Positions 35,555 to 44,644 of a stretch of 64,000 nucleotides of DNA are shown here, one piece after another. Each line of letters starts with the position of its first letter. Positions within the stretch are counted from its first letter, which is position 1. Source of the stretch: Desulfospira joergensenii DSM 10085 (lineage in GTDB: Bacteria > Desulfobacterota > Desulfobacteria > Desulfobacterales > Desulfobacteraceae); NCBI RefSeq assembly GCF_000420085.1, contig NZ_ATUG01000003.1, positions 186,001 through 250,000 on the forward strand. Reading direction: 5' to 3'. The translations under genes and the position numbers were made by a program. The notes under the pieces were generated by a model that searched no databases, was not told the origin of the DNA, and was given only the letters and a program-made list of their open reading frames with translations.

Positions 35555-36082
35555 ATGGCTGTAAAATTGAAATATAGAAAAACCGGGTTGGGATTTGGGT
35601 ATCTCCTTTGGATCTTTTTTTTCGTACTGGTCCTTGGGGTTTTCCCGGCCGGGGCGGATTTTTATCAGTACAGGGATTCCGGCGGCACCATTGTTATTAC
35701 CGATGACTTGTCACAGGTCCCTGAAACCCAAAGGCCCGGAGCAAGGTCTTTTGAAGAGATCGTCGAAAAAAAATCAGGCGATCACGAGAAACAAAACTCC
35801 AGTCCTTCCGCCTCCAGTTCCGGGACTGCGGGTGAAAGCGGCGCCCCGGACAAGGTTCAGAATCCTGAAATGGAAACCCTGAAAGCCTGGCTGAATCAGG
35901 AGGAAAAAGAACTTAATCAGGAAAAAGAGGCCTTGCTTGTCCTTAAGGAAACCCTGAAGACACCTGCCGGGATTGAAGAGTACAACGCCAGGGTCCAGGC
36001 CCTGAATAAAAAAATTACCGCCTACCAGATCGAACTCGATAGGTTCAACCGGAAATTGAAAGAGATTGACAATCCTGAGTAA
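35555..36082 (+). CDS. DUF4124-like exported protein with coiled coil
   Basis: A 175-residue protein with an N-terminal signal or anchor helix (about 12-34). A short DUF4124-like beta unit (DFYQYRDSGGTIVITDDL) is followed by a Ser-rich linker and a charged coiled coil (about 105-172). Proteins of this type are cell-envelope proteins without a settled role. It diverges from the minor-pilin operon; the 208-base gap holds a candidate promoter for the leftward operon and no other feature I can defend. Confidence 0.78.
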   Translation: MAVKLKYRKTGLGFGYLLWIFFFVLVLGVFPAGADFYQYRDSGGTIVITDDLSQVPETQRPGARSFEEIVEKKSGDHEKQNSSPSASSSGTAGESGAPDKVQNPEMETLKAWLNQEEKELNQEKEALLVLKETLKTPAGIEEYNARVQALNKKITAYQIELDRFNRKLKEIDNPE

Positions 36083-36116
36083 ACGATGGACAATTTTTGA
36101 CCATGGGAGCGTGGTT

Positions 36117-36138
36117 TTGACTTTCAGAGAAAAGTCAA
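36117..36138 (+). terminator. Stem-loop after the DUF4124-like gene
   Basis: TTGACTTT (36117-36124) pairs with AAAGTCAA (36131-36138) around CAGAGA, followed by ATTTATT. The T-run is weak, so it is only a possible terminator. Nothing else is evident between 36139 and 36307. Confidence 0.4.
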
Positions 36139-36307
36139 ATTTATTCTCCATTTATCGTTTCCGGGCAAAAAATCTAAAACTTTCCGTAAAAGGCCTTTCC
36201 GTCAATTAATCTTCCGTCTAAATTGACTTTTGGGACAATTCGTTTTAGAAAGACAGGACCAGCCAAAATCAGCAAAAGAGCTATTTATAGAGACCGAGGA
36301 GAGACAG

Positions 36308-36859
36308 ATGAAAAATAAGACAGCAGAACGGAAAAGAACCGGTTTCACCCCCTTATCTGCCCTGATCCATATCGGGTTTGGGATTATGATCATGATATTT
36401 CTCTCCGGATGCGGGGGGAATCCCTTTTCCAGCAGCCCCGAGGACGGAGCCTCTTCGGAACCGCCTTCATCCAAGTCCAAGAAGACCACGGCCGTGTACT
36501 ATGATTTTGTGGATGTCCTGGTTCCCATGGAGCTGAAAATCGTCAAGGACAGGACCATGGTGGTAACCACGCCCGGATTCAGGTCGGGTGTCCTGACCCT
36601 CAAGGGGCGGGTGGACAGCCGTTCTCTTTTTAACTTTTTCAATAACAATATGCAGAAGGACAATTGGGGGATCATCAGCCAGATCAAATCCCCGGGGACC
36701 ACCATCATGGTCTTTAATAAACCCTCCAGATGCGCCGTGATCACCATCCGGGACGAACAGATCAACACCTATGTGGAAATCGGGGTGGCGCCCACGGTAG
36801 GGGATGCGAATCAGCACTTTTCCTCCCAGGACATGTCTGAATCCGACCTGTCCAATTAA
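36308..36859 (+). CDS. Lipoprotein of unknown function
   Basis: A 183-residue lipoprotein. The lipobox is LSGC after a hydrophobic helix, so it should be lipid-anchored. A Ser/Pro-rich linker follows, then a compact domain (about 60-165) with the VPMELKIVKDRTMVVTTPGF and VDSRSLFNFFNNNMQKDNW stretches. I recognise this as a conserved hypothetical found beside coaBC in related genomes but know no function. AGGAG lies six bases before the ATG at 36308. It is 14 bases from coaBC. Confidence 0.82.
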   Translation: MKNKTAERKRTGFTPLSALIHIGFGIMIMIFLSGCGGNPFSSSPEDGASSEPPSSKSKKTTAVYYDFVDVLVPMELKIVKDRTMVVTTPGFRSGVLTLKGRVDSRSLFNFFNNNMQKDNWGIISQIKSPGTTIMVFNKPSRCAVITIRDEQINTYVEIGVAPTVGDANQHFSSQDMSESDLSN

Positions 36860-36873
36860 ATCCGGAATTTTTC

Positions 36874-38070
36874 ATGATCAAGGACAATCATATTTTACTG
36901 GGCGTCACCGGAGGGATTGCCGCCTATAAGTCTGTCGAACTTCTACGCCTTCTTAAAAAGGCCGGGGCCGACGTCCATGTCGTCATGACCGAAGCGGCCC
37001 GGCATTTTGTGGGCCGGACCACCTTTGAAGTGCTCTCTGAAAACCCAGTGATCACAGATCTCTGGAAAGACACAGGTTCTTCCGTGGCCCATATCGACGT
37101 GGCCTCCCTGGCAGACGGGGCCGTGATCGCTCCGGCCACGGCAAACTGCATTGCCAAGCTGGCCCAAGGCTTGGCCGACGATGCCCTGACCACCACCTTC
37201 CTGGCCGTAACCTCCCCCATCCTGGTCTGCCCTTCCATGAACACGGATATGTACCAGAATCTCAGGGTTCAGAGGAATCTGGATCTTCTGGAACAGGACG
37301 GGCTCCATATTCTCGATCCGGATGAAGGGGTCCTGGCCTGCAAGACAGTCGGGGCAGGGCGGCTTCCCGAACCCTGGTTTATTCTGGACAGGATCACGGC
37401 CATGCTGAACCCAAAAGACCTGAAGGGGAAAAGACTCCTCATCTCTGCCGGGCCGACCCGGGAAGCCATTGATCCGGTCCGGTACATCTCCAACCACTCT
37501 TCGGGCAGGATGGGATATGCCGTTGCAGCAGCCGCCGAAAAAAGGGGAGGGGAGGTCACTCTGGTGTCCGGTCCCGTGGATCTGGCCCCTCCGCCGGGGG
37601 TTGGTCTCATCTCTGTGGAGACCTGCGACCAGATGGCCCGGGCCATGCTGGACGAACTTCCCCGGGCCGACATTATCATCAAGGTGGCGGCTGTGGCCGA
37701 TTACAGGCCTGTTCACCAAGAAGAGCTCAAGATCAAGAAAACGGTCGGGCAGACCCAAATGACCCTGTCCATGACGGAAAACACGGATATCCTTAAAAAG
37801 ATCGGAGAGTTAAAAACAGACCAGCAGTTTTTGGTAGGCTTTGCCGCAGAGACCCATGATCTGGAGGTCCATGCCCGCATGAAAATGGAAAAAAAGAATC
37901 TGGACATGATCGTGGCCAATATGGTGGGGGGGGAAGACTCCGGATTCCAGTCCCGGACCAATAAGGTGAAGATCTTTTCCAAGGACGGAAATTTCAGGGA
38001 TGTTCCCCTCATGGAAAAAACCAAGGTGGCCGATATTGTTCTGGATACGATCCTGGGTCATCTGGGATAA
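36874..38070 (+). CDS. coaBC: Bifunctional phosphopantothenoylcysteine synthetase/decarboxylase
   Basis: Two steps of coenzyme A synthesis. The N-terminal flavoprotein CoaC (about 1-185) has GGIAAYKS, the active His in VAHIDVA, PSMNTDMYQN and the Cys in ACKTVGAGRLPEP. The C-terminal CoaB (about 190-398) has AGPTREAIDPVRYISNHSSG. The 398-residue fused layout is the normal bacterial form. It is followed after five bases by the glycosylase-like gene. Confidence 0.97.
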   Translation: MIKDNHILLGVTGGIAAYKSVELLRLLKKAGADVHVVMTEAARHFVGRTTFEVLSENPVITDLWKDTGSSVAHIDVASLADGAVIAPATANCIAKLAQGLADDALTTTFLAVTSPILVCPSMNTDMYQNLRVQRNLDLLEQDGLHILDPDEGVLACKTVGAGRLPEPWFILDRITAMLNPKDLKGKRLLISAGPTREAIDPVRYISNHSSGRMGYAVAAAAEKRGGEVTLVSGPVDLAPPPGVGLISVETCDQMARAMLDELPRADIIIKVAAVADYRPVHQEELKIKKTVGQTQMTLSMTENTDILKKIGELKTDQQFLVGFAAETHDLEVHARMKMEKKNLDMIVANMVGGEDSGFQSRTNKVKIFSKDGNFRDVPLMEKTKVADIVLDTILGHLG

Positions 38071-38075
38071 CGGCC

Positions 38076-38675
38076 ATGCCTTCCAAAACCCCGGATAAAA
38101 CGGAATCTTTTGATATTTCCCTTTCCCTTGACCGGGTGATCAGGGATTTATCCCAGTTTGTTTCCGACCAGAAGGACCTGGACAATATTGGTTTAAAGAT
38201 TTCCGACTCTTCAAAACAGATCCTGGAGTCCTGGGTTCATCCGGAAACAATGCCCGGCCCGCCGGGAAGAGATTTTCTTTCCCAGGGACCTGAAAATTCT
38301 AAGATTTGGTTTGTGGACACCCAGCCCTCTTTTTTCAAGGGTGAACCTGGTGCCCTTTTAAAAAAAATCATCCGGGCCATGAATCTGGACCCGGCCAAGG
38401 TATTCATCTGTACCTGCACCCGGCCCGAAACCCTGGAAAATAGACTCAAAATATCCTGTCCGGACTTTCTCATTCTTCTGGGAGAGAAAACCGTCCGGTG
38501 TTTTACCGGTTCCCGGGAGTCCATGGAGAAGATCCAGGGACGCTTTCTTACCTGTTGCGGGATTCCGGCCATGCCCACCTATCATCCCAATGATCTGCTG
38601 GCGGAGCCGGACCTGAAAAGGCCGGTCTGGAATGCTCTTCAACAGGTAATGACAAAGGCGGGTCTAAAAAAATGA
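38076..38675 (+). CDS. Uracil-DNA-glycosylase-superfamily protein, probably degenerate
   Basis: A 199-residue protein whose C-terminal half matches family 4/5 uracil-DNA glycosylases, including PDFLILLGEKTVRCF and the DNA-binding PTYHPNDLL. The N-terminal half lacks the GEAPG-type motif of the active site and the CxxC of the Fe-S cluster, although Cys remain in FICTCTRPE and ISCPDF. Loss of catalysis or altered specificity is likely. It overlaps xerC by four bases (ATGA), so it is expressed with a recombinase. Confidence 0.75.
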   Translation: MPSKTPDKTESFDISLSLDRVIRDLSQFVSDQKDLDNIGLKISDSSKQILESWVHPETMPGPPGRDFLSQGPENSKIWFVDTQPSFFKGEPGALLKKIIRAMNLDPAKVFICTCTRPETLENRLKISCPDFLILLGEKTVRCFTGSRESMEKIQGRFLTCCGIPAMPTYHPNDLLAEPDLKRPVWNALQQVMTKAGLKK

Positions 38676-39625
38676 GTCCCCCCAACCTGATCCTGGAGGA
38701 GTTCATCCATGTCCTGGTGGCTGAAAAGGGATATTCCCCCCATACCTGCCGGGCCTATCGGTCCGATTTGATTCGCTTTATCTCTTTTTTTCTTTCCCGG
38801 ACACCGGATGGGGAACGTCCTGAGCATGCAAAGGTCATTTCCCGGCAGGAGAGTGAAACTGAACTCCAGATTCGTTTTTTACCTTGCGCTCGCGGGATCC
38901 GAAAGCAGGACATCCGCCAATACCTGGCTGCGGAGGTCCGGGAGGGGCGGTCAAAGAAAACCCTGTCCCGGCGCCTTTCTTCCCTGAAGTCCTTTTTCAA
39001 TTTTTTGGTGCGGGCGAACCATATGGATCTGAATCCGGCAGACGGGGTGCCTTTTCCGAAACTAGAAAAAACCATCCCCAGGTTCCTGACCATTGACGAC
39101 CTTTACAGGCTTCTGGACTCAATTCCCACTGCATCCTGGATGGACAAACGGAACCTTGCCATGTTTGAGACTTTTTATTCCACGGGCATGCGGGTATCGG
39201 AAATCCATTCCATGGACATGGATGACATTGACTTTAATTCCCAAATGATTAGAGTCTTTGGCAAAGGCAGCAAGGAACGGGTGGTCCCTGTGGGGAAAAG
39301 GGCTTTGGCCGCCATTGAAACCTACAGGGCCGCCCTGAAGGAAAAGTGTACCCCGGTTTTTTTAAACCGGTTTCATTCCAGGCTGAGCAGCCGGTCCATT
39401 CGGAGGATCTTGGACAAGATCGTCAGGGAATGCGGTCTCTTTGTCCCGGTTTCCCCCCATACCCTGCGCCATTCCTTTGCCACCCACATGCTGGATTCCG
39501 GTGCCGATCTGAGGGGGATCCAGGAGATACTGGGGCATGCCAGCCTGTCCACCACCCAGGTCTACACCCATGTGAGCATGGATCATCTGACCCGGGTATA
39601 TGACAAGGCACACCCAAGGAGCTGA
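38672..39625 (+). CDS. xerC: Tyrosine recombinase, XerC type
   Basis: Site-specific recombinase, 317 residues, probably acting with XerD at dif to resolve chromosome dimers. The N-terminal SAM-like core-binding domain (about 1-110) has a longer loop than usual around residues 45-65. The catalytic domain has Arg in TGMRVSEI, Lys in GKGSKERVVPV, HTLRHSF, LGHASLSTTQVYTH with the nucleophilic Tyr. Placement before hslV-hslU matches the xerC/codV-hslVU order of several phyla, which favours XerC over XerD or an integrase. Confidence 0.9.
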   Translation: MSPPNLILEEFIHVLVAEKGYSPHTCRAYRSDLIRFISFFLSRTPDGERPEHAKVISRQESETELQIRFLPCARGIRKQDIRQYLAAEVREGRSKKTLSRRLSSLKSFFNFLVRANHMDLNPADGVPFPKLEKTIPRFLTIDDLYRLLDSIPTASWMDKRNLAMFETFYSTGMRVSEIHSMDMDDIDFNSQMIRVFGKGSKERVVPVGKRALAAIETYRAALKEKCTPVFLNRFHSRLSSRSIRRILDKIVRECGLFVPVSPHTLRHSFATHMLDSGADLRGIQEILGHASLSTTQVYTHVSMDHLTRVYDKAHPRS

Positions 39626-39646
39626 AAACCAAGGAGTTTTGATACA

Positions 39647-40219
39647 ATGGCAGATTTTGATACATTCCACGGCACCACCATACTGGCCCTGAGGAACGGG
39701 CAGGGAGTCGTGGTGGCCGGAGACGGCCAGGTCACCCTGGGCAATATCGTGACCAAGCACAAGGCCAGAAAAGTCAGAAGAATATACAACGATAAAATTA
39801 TCACCGGGTTTGCCGGGGCCACGGCCGATGCCCTGACCCTTTCGGAAAAGCTGGAGGAAAAACTGGAAAGGTACAATGGGAGTCTGACCCGTGCCTGTGT
39901 GGAACTGGCCCGGGAATGGCGGACGGACAAGTATCTTAGGCGCCTGGAAGCCATGATGATCGCCGCAGACGAATCCAATACCTACCTGATCTCAGGGAAC
40001 GGGGATGTCATTGAGCCGGATCAGGGGGTGATCAGCATCGGGTCCGGGTCTGTTTCCGCCCAGTCCGCCGCCGTCGCCCTGATGGAGAACACCGACCTTT
40101 CCCCCAGAACAATCGTTGAAAAGGCCATGGCCATTGCAGGGGATCTTTGCATATACACCAATCACCATGTGACCCTGGAAGAGATAGAATCCGACCCGAT
40201 AAACCCAAAAGAAAAGTAA
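39647..40219 (+). CDS. hslV: ATP-dependent protease subunit HslV
   Basis: Peptidase of the HslUV proteasome-like complex. The 190-residue protein starts with a nine-residue pro-segment before the catalytic Thr ([10 protein letters not shown]). The [10 protein letters not shown] stretch, GFAGATADA and ISIGSGS segments are typical. AAGGAG precedes the ATG by ten bases. It is nine bases from hslU. Confidence 0.97.
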   Translation: MADFDTFHGTTILALRNGQGVVVAGDGQVTLGNIVTKHKARKVRRIYNDKIITGFAGATADALTLSEKLEEKLERYNGSLTRACVELAREWRTDKYLRRLEAMMIAADESNTYLISGNGDVIEPDQGVISIGSGSVSAQSAAVALMENTDLSPRTIVEKAMAIAGDLCIYTNHHVTLEEIESDPINPKEK

Positions 40220-40228
40220 AATTTAAGA

Positions 40229-41599
40229 ATGGAAGATTTAAAACCCCAAGAAATTGTAATCGAACTGGACAAGTATATCATCGGCCAGGACGATGCCAAA
40301 AAATCCGTGGCCATTGCCCTGAGAAATAGGTGGCGGAGACGCCAGCTGGACAAGGACCTCCAGGAGGAAATCGCCCCCAAGAACATCATCCTCATCGGCC
40401 CCACCGGCGTGGGCAAAACCGAAATCGCCCGGCGCCTGGCCAATCTCACCGACTCTCCCTTTTACAAGGTTGAAGCCTCCAAATTCACCGAAGTGGGATA
40501 TGTGGGAAGGGATGTGGAATCCATGATTCGGGACCTGGTGGAGCTTACGGTCAACAATCTCAGGGCCAGGCAGCAGGATTCGGTCCAGGAAAAGGCGGCC
40601 CGGATTGCCGAGGAACGGATTCTGGATATTCTTCTGCCTCCTTCATCCCAGCATACCGGGATCAGTGGAGACAACTCCATTGAGGTGACCGGCACCCCGA
40701 ACTCTGAGGAAAAGTCCGGGGCCGGGACAAGGGAAAAGCTCAAGTCCATGCTCCGGAAGGGCAAGCTGGACAAACGGATGATCGATCTGGATGTGGCAGA
40801 CAAAACCTCTCCCATGGTGGAGATTTTCTCAAACACCGGTATGGAGGAAATGGGCATTAACGTCCGGGACATGCTGGGGAACCTTATGCCCAAAAATACC
40901 AAGCGGAGAAAAGTTTCCGTCAAAGAGGCCATGAAGCTGGTAACCCAGGAGGAGGCCTCCCATCTCGTGGATATGGAACGGGTAAAGACAGATGCCATTG
41001 CCATGGTGGAGCAGTCGGGTATCATATTTATCGATGAAATCGATAAGATCGCCGGCAAGGAAAAAAGCCAAGGTCCGGAGGTCTCAAAGGAGGGGGTCCA
41101 GCGGGATCTGCTGCCCATTGTGGAGGGCTCTTCCGTTCCCACCAAGTACGGCACGGTAAAGACGGACCATATTCTCTTCATTGCCTCGGGCGCCTTTCAC
41201 GTATCCAAACCCTCGGATCTGATCCCGGAACTCCAGGGGAGGTTTCCCATCCGGGTGGAGCTCAACTCCCTGGGGGCCAAGGAGTTCAGCCGGATCCTGA
41301 CCGAGCCCAGGAACGCCCTGATTCTCCAGTATATCGCCCTTTTACGGACCGAAGGGGTGAATCTCTCCTTTTCCCAGGATGCCGTGGAAAAGATAGCCGA
41401 CATCGCTGTTGAGGTGAATGCCACCACGGAGAACATCGGGGCGCGGAGGCTGCATACCCTCATGGAAAGACTTCTGGAGGAAATTCTTTTCAAGGCACCT
41501 GATGTTGATGTAAAGGATATAGTAGTTGATGCAGGCTTTGTGGAAGACCAGTTGATGAACATCGTAGAAAACCAGGATTTAAGCAGGTACATCCTATGA
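40229..41599 (+). CDS. hslU: ATP-dependent protease ATPase subunit HslU
   Basis: Unfoldase of HslUV, 456 residues. Walker [10 protein letters not shown], pore loop GYVG, an I-domain insertion (about 110-245), Walker [10 protein letters not shown], and [17 protein letters not shown] sensor-2 region ending with the RYIL tail that docks into HslV. All motifs are intact. Its stop overlaps argB (ATGA). A second AAA+ unfoldase of the ClpX type is in the heme operon. Confidence 0.98.
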   Translation: MEDLKPQEIVIELDKYIIGQDDAKKSVAIALRNRWRRRQLDKDLQEEIAPKNIILIGPTGVGKTEIARRLANLTDSPFYKVEASKFTEVGYVGRDVESMIRDLVELTVNNLRARQQDSVQEKAARIAEERILDILLPPSSQHTGISGDNSIEVTGTPNSEEKSGAGTREKLKSMLRKGKLDKRMIDLDVADKTSPMVEIFSNTGMEEMGINVRDMLGNLMPKNTKRRKVSVKEAMKLVTQEEASHLVDMERVKTDAIAMVEQSGIIFIDEIDKIAGKEKSQGPEVSKEGVQRDLLPIVEGSSVPTKYGTVKTDHILFIASGAFHVSKPSDLIPELQGRFPIRVELNSLGAKEFSRILTEPRNALILQYIALLRTEGVNLSFSQDAVEKIADIAVEVNATTENIGARRLHTLMERLLEEILFKAPDVDVKDIVVDAGFVEDQLMNIVENQDLSRYIL

Positions 41600-42501
41600 G
41601 CCAGACCGTTGCAGACATATTAATTGAGGCCCTTCCCTATATCAAACGGTTTTCCGGGAAAACCATCGTGGTCAAATACGGGGGCCACGCCATGAAGGAT
41701 GAAAAACTCAAGCAGGATTTTTCCAACGACATCACCCTGTTAAAGTATATCGGCGTAAATCCGGTGGTGGTGCACGGGGGAGGTCCCCAGATCAACCTGG
41801 TTCTGGAGGCCATGGGCATGACCTCCACTTTTATCCGGGGCATGCGGTATACGGATGAATCCACCATGGATGTGGTGGAAATGGTTCTGGGGGGAAAGGT
41901 CAACAAGGATATTGTCGCCCGGATCAACCAGGAGGGAGGAAAGGCTGTGGGTCTCACCGGAAAGGACGGGGGCCTTATCCTGGCCGAAAAGATGAAGATC
42001 CTTTTCCAGGAGGATGAATCCAAACCCCCGGAAATCATTGATCCCGGCATGGTGGGGGATGTCAAGGAGATCAACCCGGACATCATCCACACCCTGACGG
42101 CCAAAGGCTTTATCCCTGTTATCGCACCGGTGGGCATCGGCTCCCGGGGAGAAACCTATAACATCAACGCCGATGTGGTGGCGGCCAAGGTGGCAACGGC
42201 CCTCCAGGCAGAGCGCCTCATCCTGCTCACCGATGTGGACGGTGTCCTGGACCAGGAAAAAAAACTGGTCTCTACCATCAGCGGGAAGACCGCAGGCGAG
42301 ATGATTTCCGACAACCGGATCTCCGGGGGCATGATCCCCAAGGTGGAAAAGGCCCTGGATGCCGTCCGGGGCGGGGTGGGAAAATCCCACATCATCAACG
42401 GCAGAATTCCCCATGCACTTCTGCTGGAATTATTTACGGATTCCGGAATCGGCACCCAGGTTTATTTAGAGGGTAAAGGCGAAAGGATAAAGGATGACTG
42501 A
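41596..42501 (+). CDS. argB: Acetylglutamate kinase
   Basis: Phosphorylates N-acetylglutamate in arginine synthesis. The 301-residue amino acid kinase has [28 protein letters not shown] and the C-terminal [14 protein letters not shown]. The extended N-terminal helix and length fit the hexameric, arginine-inhibited type. It heads argB-argD-argF-argH, translationally coupled to hslU. Confidence 0.97.
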   Translation: MSQTVADILIEALPYIKRFSGKTIVVKYGGHAMKDEKLKQDFSNDITLLKYIGVNPVVVHGGGPQINLVLEAMGMTSTFIRGMRYTDESTMDVVEMVLGGKVNKDIVARINQEGGKAVGLTGKDGGLILAEKMKILFQEDESKPPEIIDPGMVGDVKEINPDIIHTLTAKGFIPVIAPVGIGSRGETYNINADVVAAKVATALQAERLILLTDVDGVLDQEKKLVSTISGKTAGEMISDNRISGGMIPKVEKALDAVRGGVGKSHIINGRIPHALLLELFTDSGIGTQVYLEGKGERIKDD

Positions 42502-43672
42502 TTCTATTCAAAAAACAGACGATTTTGTATTCCAAACCTATCTGCGCCAGGGCAGTGCCCCCTTTGTAAAAGGGGAGGGGACACGTCTCACGGATTCCGA
42601 GGGAAAAACCTATATAGATTTTCTGGCGGGTATTGCCGTATGCAACCTTGGGCATTGCCATCCCAGGATCACCCGGGCCATTGAAAAACAGGCATCCACC
42701 CTGGTCCATGTGTCCAACCTTTTCTATACCCGGCCCCAGGCCGATCTTGCCCAGGCCCTGGTCGAGAACAGCTTTGCCCGGCGCGTTTTTTTTGCCAATT
42801 CCGGTGCCGAGGCCAACGAAGGGGCCATCAAATTGGCCCGGAGATTTTTCCAGGTCAAAGGGGACACCCAACGGCACAAGATCATCACCATGGAGCAGTC
42901 TTTCCACGGCCGGACCATGGCCACCCTGTCCGCCACGGGACAGGATAAAATCAAAGACGGGTTTTATCCCCTGCTGGAAGGATTTATCCATGTGCCGTTC
43001 AACGATCTGGATGCCCTGAAGAATGCCATGGATGACACGGTCTGTGCCGTGATGCTGGAACCTGTCCAGGGAGAGGGGGGGGTGATCCCGGCCGATCAAG
43101 GCTATCTGGAGCAGGTCAGAGCCCTTTGTGATGAAACCGGGACCCTGCTGATATTTGACGAAATTCAGACCGGCATGGGCAGGTGCGGCACCCTGTTTGC
43201 CCACCAGGCCTACGAAGTTTTTCCGGATATCATGACCCTGGCCAAGGCCTTGGCCAACGGCTTTCCCATCGGCGCCGTGCTGGCCACAAAAGAGGCGGCC
43301 AAAGGCTTTGGGCCCGGAAGTCATGGCTCCACATTCGGCGGAACCCCTTTGGCAACGGCAGCGGCCCTTGAGGCCCTTTCCCTGATTTGTGATCCGGATT
43401 TTCTTGCCCGGGTCATTGAAACAGGAGATTATTTTAAAGAAAAATTAGGGGAACTCAGGGACCGGCATGAGCGGGTCAAAGAGATCCGGGGCAAAGGCCT
43501 TCTCATTGGGATGGAAATCGATGAAAAGGCCGGGGCCGTTGTCGATGCCTGTTTTAAAAAAGGCTTTATTATTAACGGAATTCAGGATAAAGTCCTGAGG
43601 TTTGCGCCCCCATTAATTGTGGAGAAAACTGAAATCGACCAACTTGCGGCTGTTCTGGACAGCCTGTTGTAA
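42494..43672 (+). CDS. argD: Acetylornithine aminotransferase
   Basis: PLP-dependent class III aminotransferase, 392 residues, converting N-acetylglutamate semialdehyde to N-acetylornithine. [27 protein letters not shown] and the PLP Lys in [14 protein letters not shown] are visible. It overlaps argB by eight bases. It could also serve diaminopimelate synthesis, as in E. coli. Confidence 0.96.
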   Translation: MTDSIQKTDDFVFQTYLRQGSAPFVKGEGTRLTDSEGKTYIDFLAGIAVCNLGHCHPRITRAIEKQASTLVHVSNLFYTRPQADLAQALVENSFARRVFFANSGAEANEGAIKLARRFFQVKGDTQRHKIITMEQSFHGRTMATLSATGQDKIKDGFYPLLEGFIHVPFNDLDALKNAMDDTVCAVMLEPVQGEGGVIPADQGYLEQVRALCDETGTLLIFDEIQTGMGRCGTLFAHQAYEVFPDIMTLAKALANGFPIGAVLATKEAAKGFGPGSHGSTFGGTPLATAAALEALSLICDPDFLARVIETGDYFKEKLGELRDRHERVKEIRGKGLLIGMEIDEKAGAVVDACFKKGFIINGIQDKVLRFAPPLIVEKTEIDQLAAVLDSLL

Positions 43673-43686
43673 ACCGGAGGCATGTT

Positions 43687-44604
43687 TTGAAAAAAGATCT
43701 CTTATCCTTGCTGGACCTTGAACCAAAGGATTTTAAACACCTGTTTGACAGGGCCCTAGAACTCAAGAAACGATACGGCCGGGGAATCATGGATACCCGG
43801 CTCACCGGAAAAACCCTGGGCCTGATTTTTGACAAAAAATCAACCCGCACCCGGATCGCCTTTGAAACGGCCATGATTCAGATGGGAGGCCATCCCATCT
43901 ACATGAGCACCCAGGACACCCAGATCTCCAGGAACGAACCTGCCAAGGATACGGCAAGGGTGCTCTCCCGGTACATTGACTGCTTGGCCATGAGAACCTT
44001 TGATCATGGTCTTGTGGAAGAATTTGCAGCCACTTCCTCAATCCCGGTGATCAATGCCCTGACCGACTCTTTTCATCCCTGCCAGATCCTGAGCGATATC
44101 ATGACCGTTATCGAACACAAGGGCGGATATGAAGGGGTGAAGATCGCCTGGGTGGGGGACGGCAACAACGTGGCCAACTCCTGGATCAACGCCGCCTCGG
44201 TTCTGGGTATGAACCTTATCCTGGCCTGCCCGGACGGACACGGGATCCGCCCGGAGATCCTTGAGGGTTCGGGAGCGGAAACCAAACCCAATATTGTACT
44301 TACAAACGATCCCAAAGAAGCGGTGAAAAAGGCCGACGTTGTATATACAGATGTATGGGCCAGTATGGGGGAAGAAGCTGAACTGGAACACAGAATCAAG
44401 ACGTTTCAGGGCTTCCAGGTCAATAAGGAATTGTTATCCGGAGCAAAGCCAGATGTTCTTGTCATGCACTGCCTGCCGGCCCACAGGGGGGAGGAGATCG
44501 CAGAGGATGTCCTGGAAGCGGCAGACGCGGCCTTCTGGGACCAGGCAGAGAACAAGCGTCACATGCACAAGGCCATTCTGGAAGCCCTCATTCTCAATGG
44601 ATAA
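43687..44604 (+). CDS. argF: Ornithine carbamoyltransferase
   Basis: Makes citrulline from ornithine and carbamoyl phosphate. The 305-residue protein has KKSTRTRIAFE, SRYIDCLAMRTF and the ornithine-binding HCLPAHRGEEI. The start codon is TTG, six bases after GGAGG; no in-frame ATG fits. The stop codon falls inside a 14-bp tandem repeat. It precedes argH; argG, often between them, is missing here. Confidence 0.97.
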   Translation: MKKDLLSLLDLEPKDFKHLFDRALELKKRYGRGIMDTRLTGKTLGLIFDKKSTRTRIAFETAMIQMGGHPIYMSTQDTQISRNEPAKDTARVLSRYIDCLAMRTFDHGLVEEFAATSSIPVINALTDSFHPCQILSDIMTVIEHKGGYEGVKIAWVGDGNNVANSWINAASVLGMNLILACPDGHGIRPEILEGSGAETKPNIVLTNDPKEAVKKADVVYTDVWASMGEEAELEHRIKTFQGFQVNKELLSGAKPDVLVMHCLPAHRGEEIAEDVLEAADAAFWDQAENKRHMHKAILEALILNG

Positions 44605-44624
44605 TTGAGAATGGATAATTGAGA
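44597..44624. repeat. Perfect 14-bp tandem duplication over the argF stop
   Basis: ATGGATAATTGAGA occurs twice head to tail (44597-44610, 44611-44624). The first copy contains the argF TAA. TTCTCAAT (44591) also forms an inverted repeat with ATTGAGAA around GGATA. It resembles short intergenic minisatellites of the TTGAGAATGGA type seen in many bacteria. Confidence 0.85.
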
Positions 44625-44644
44625 ATCGGGGAATTAAAAATATT

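Noticed and set aside
38672-39625. Phage or integron integrase
   Set aside because: The recombinase lies directly before hslVU and after coaBC in a housekeeping order, with no attachment-site repeats or phage genes, so XerC is the better reading.
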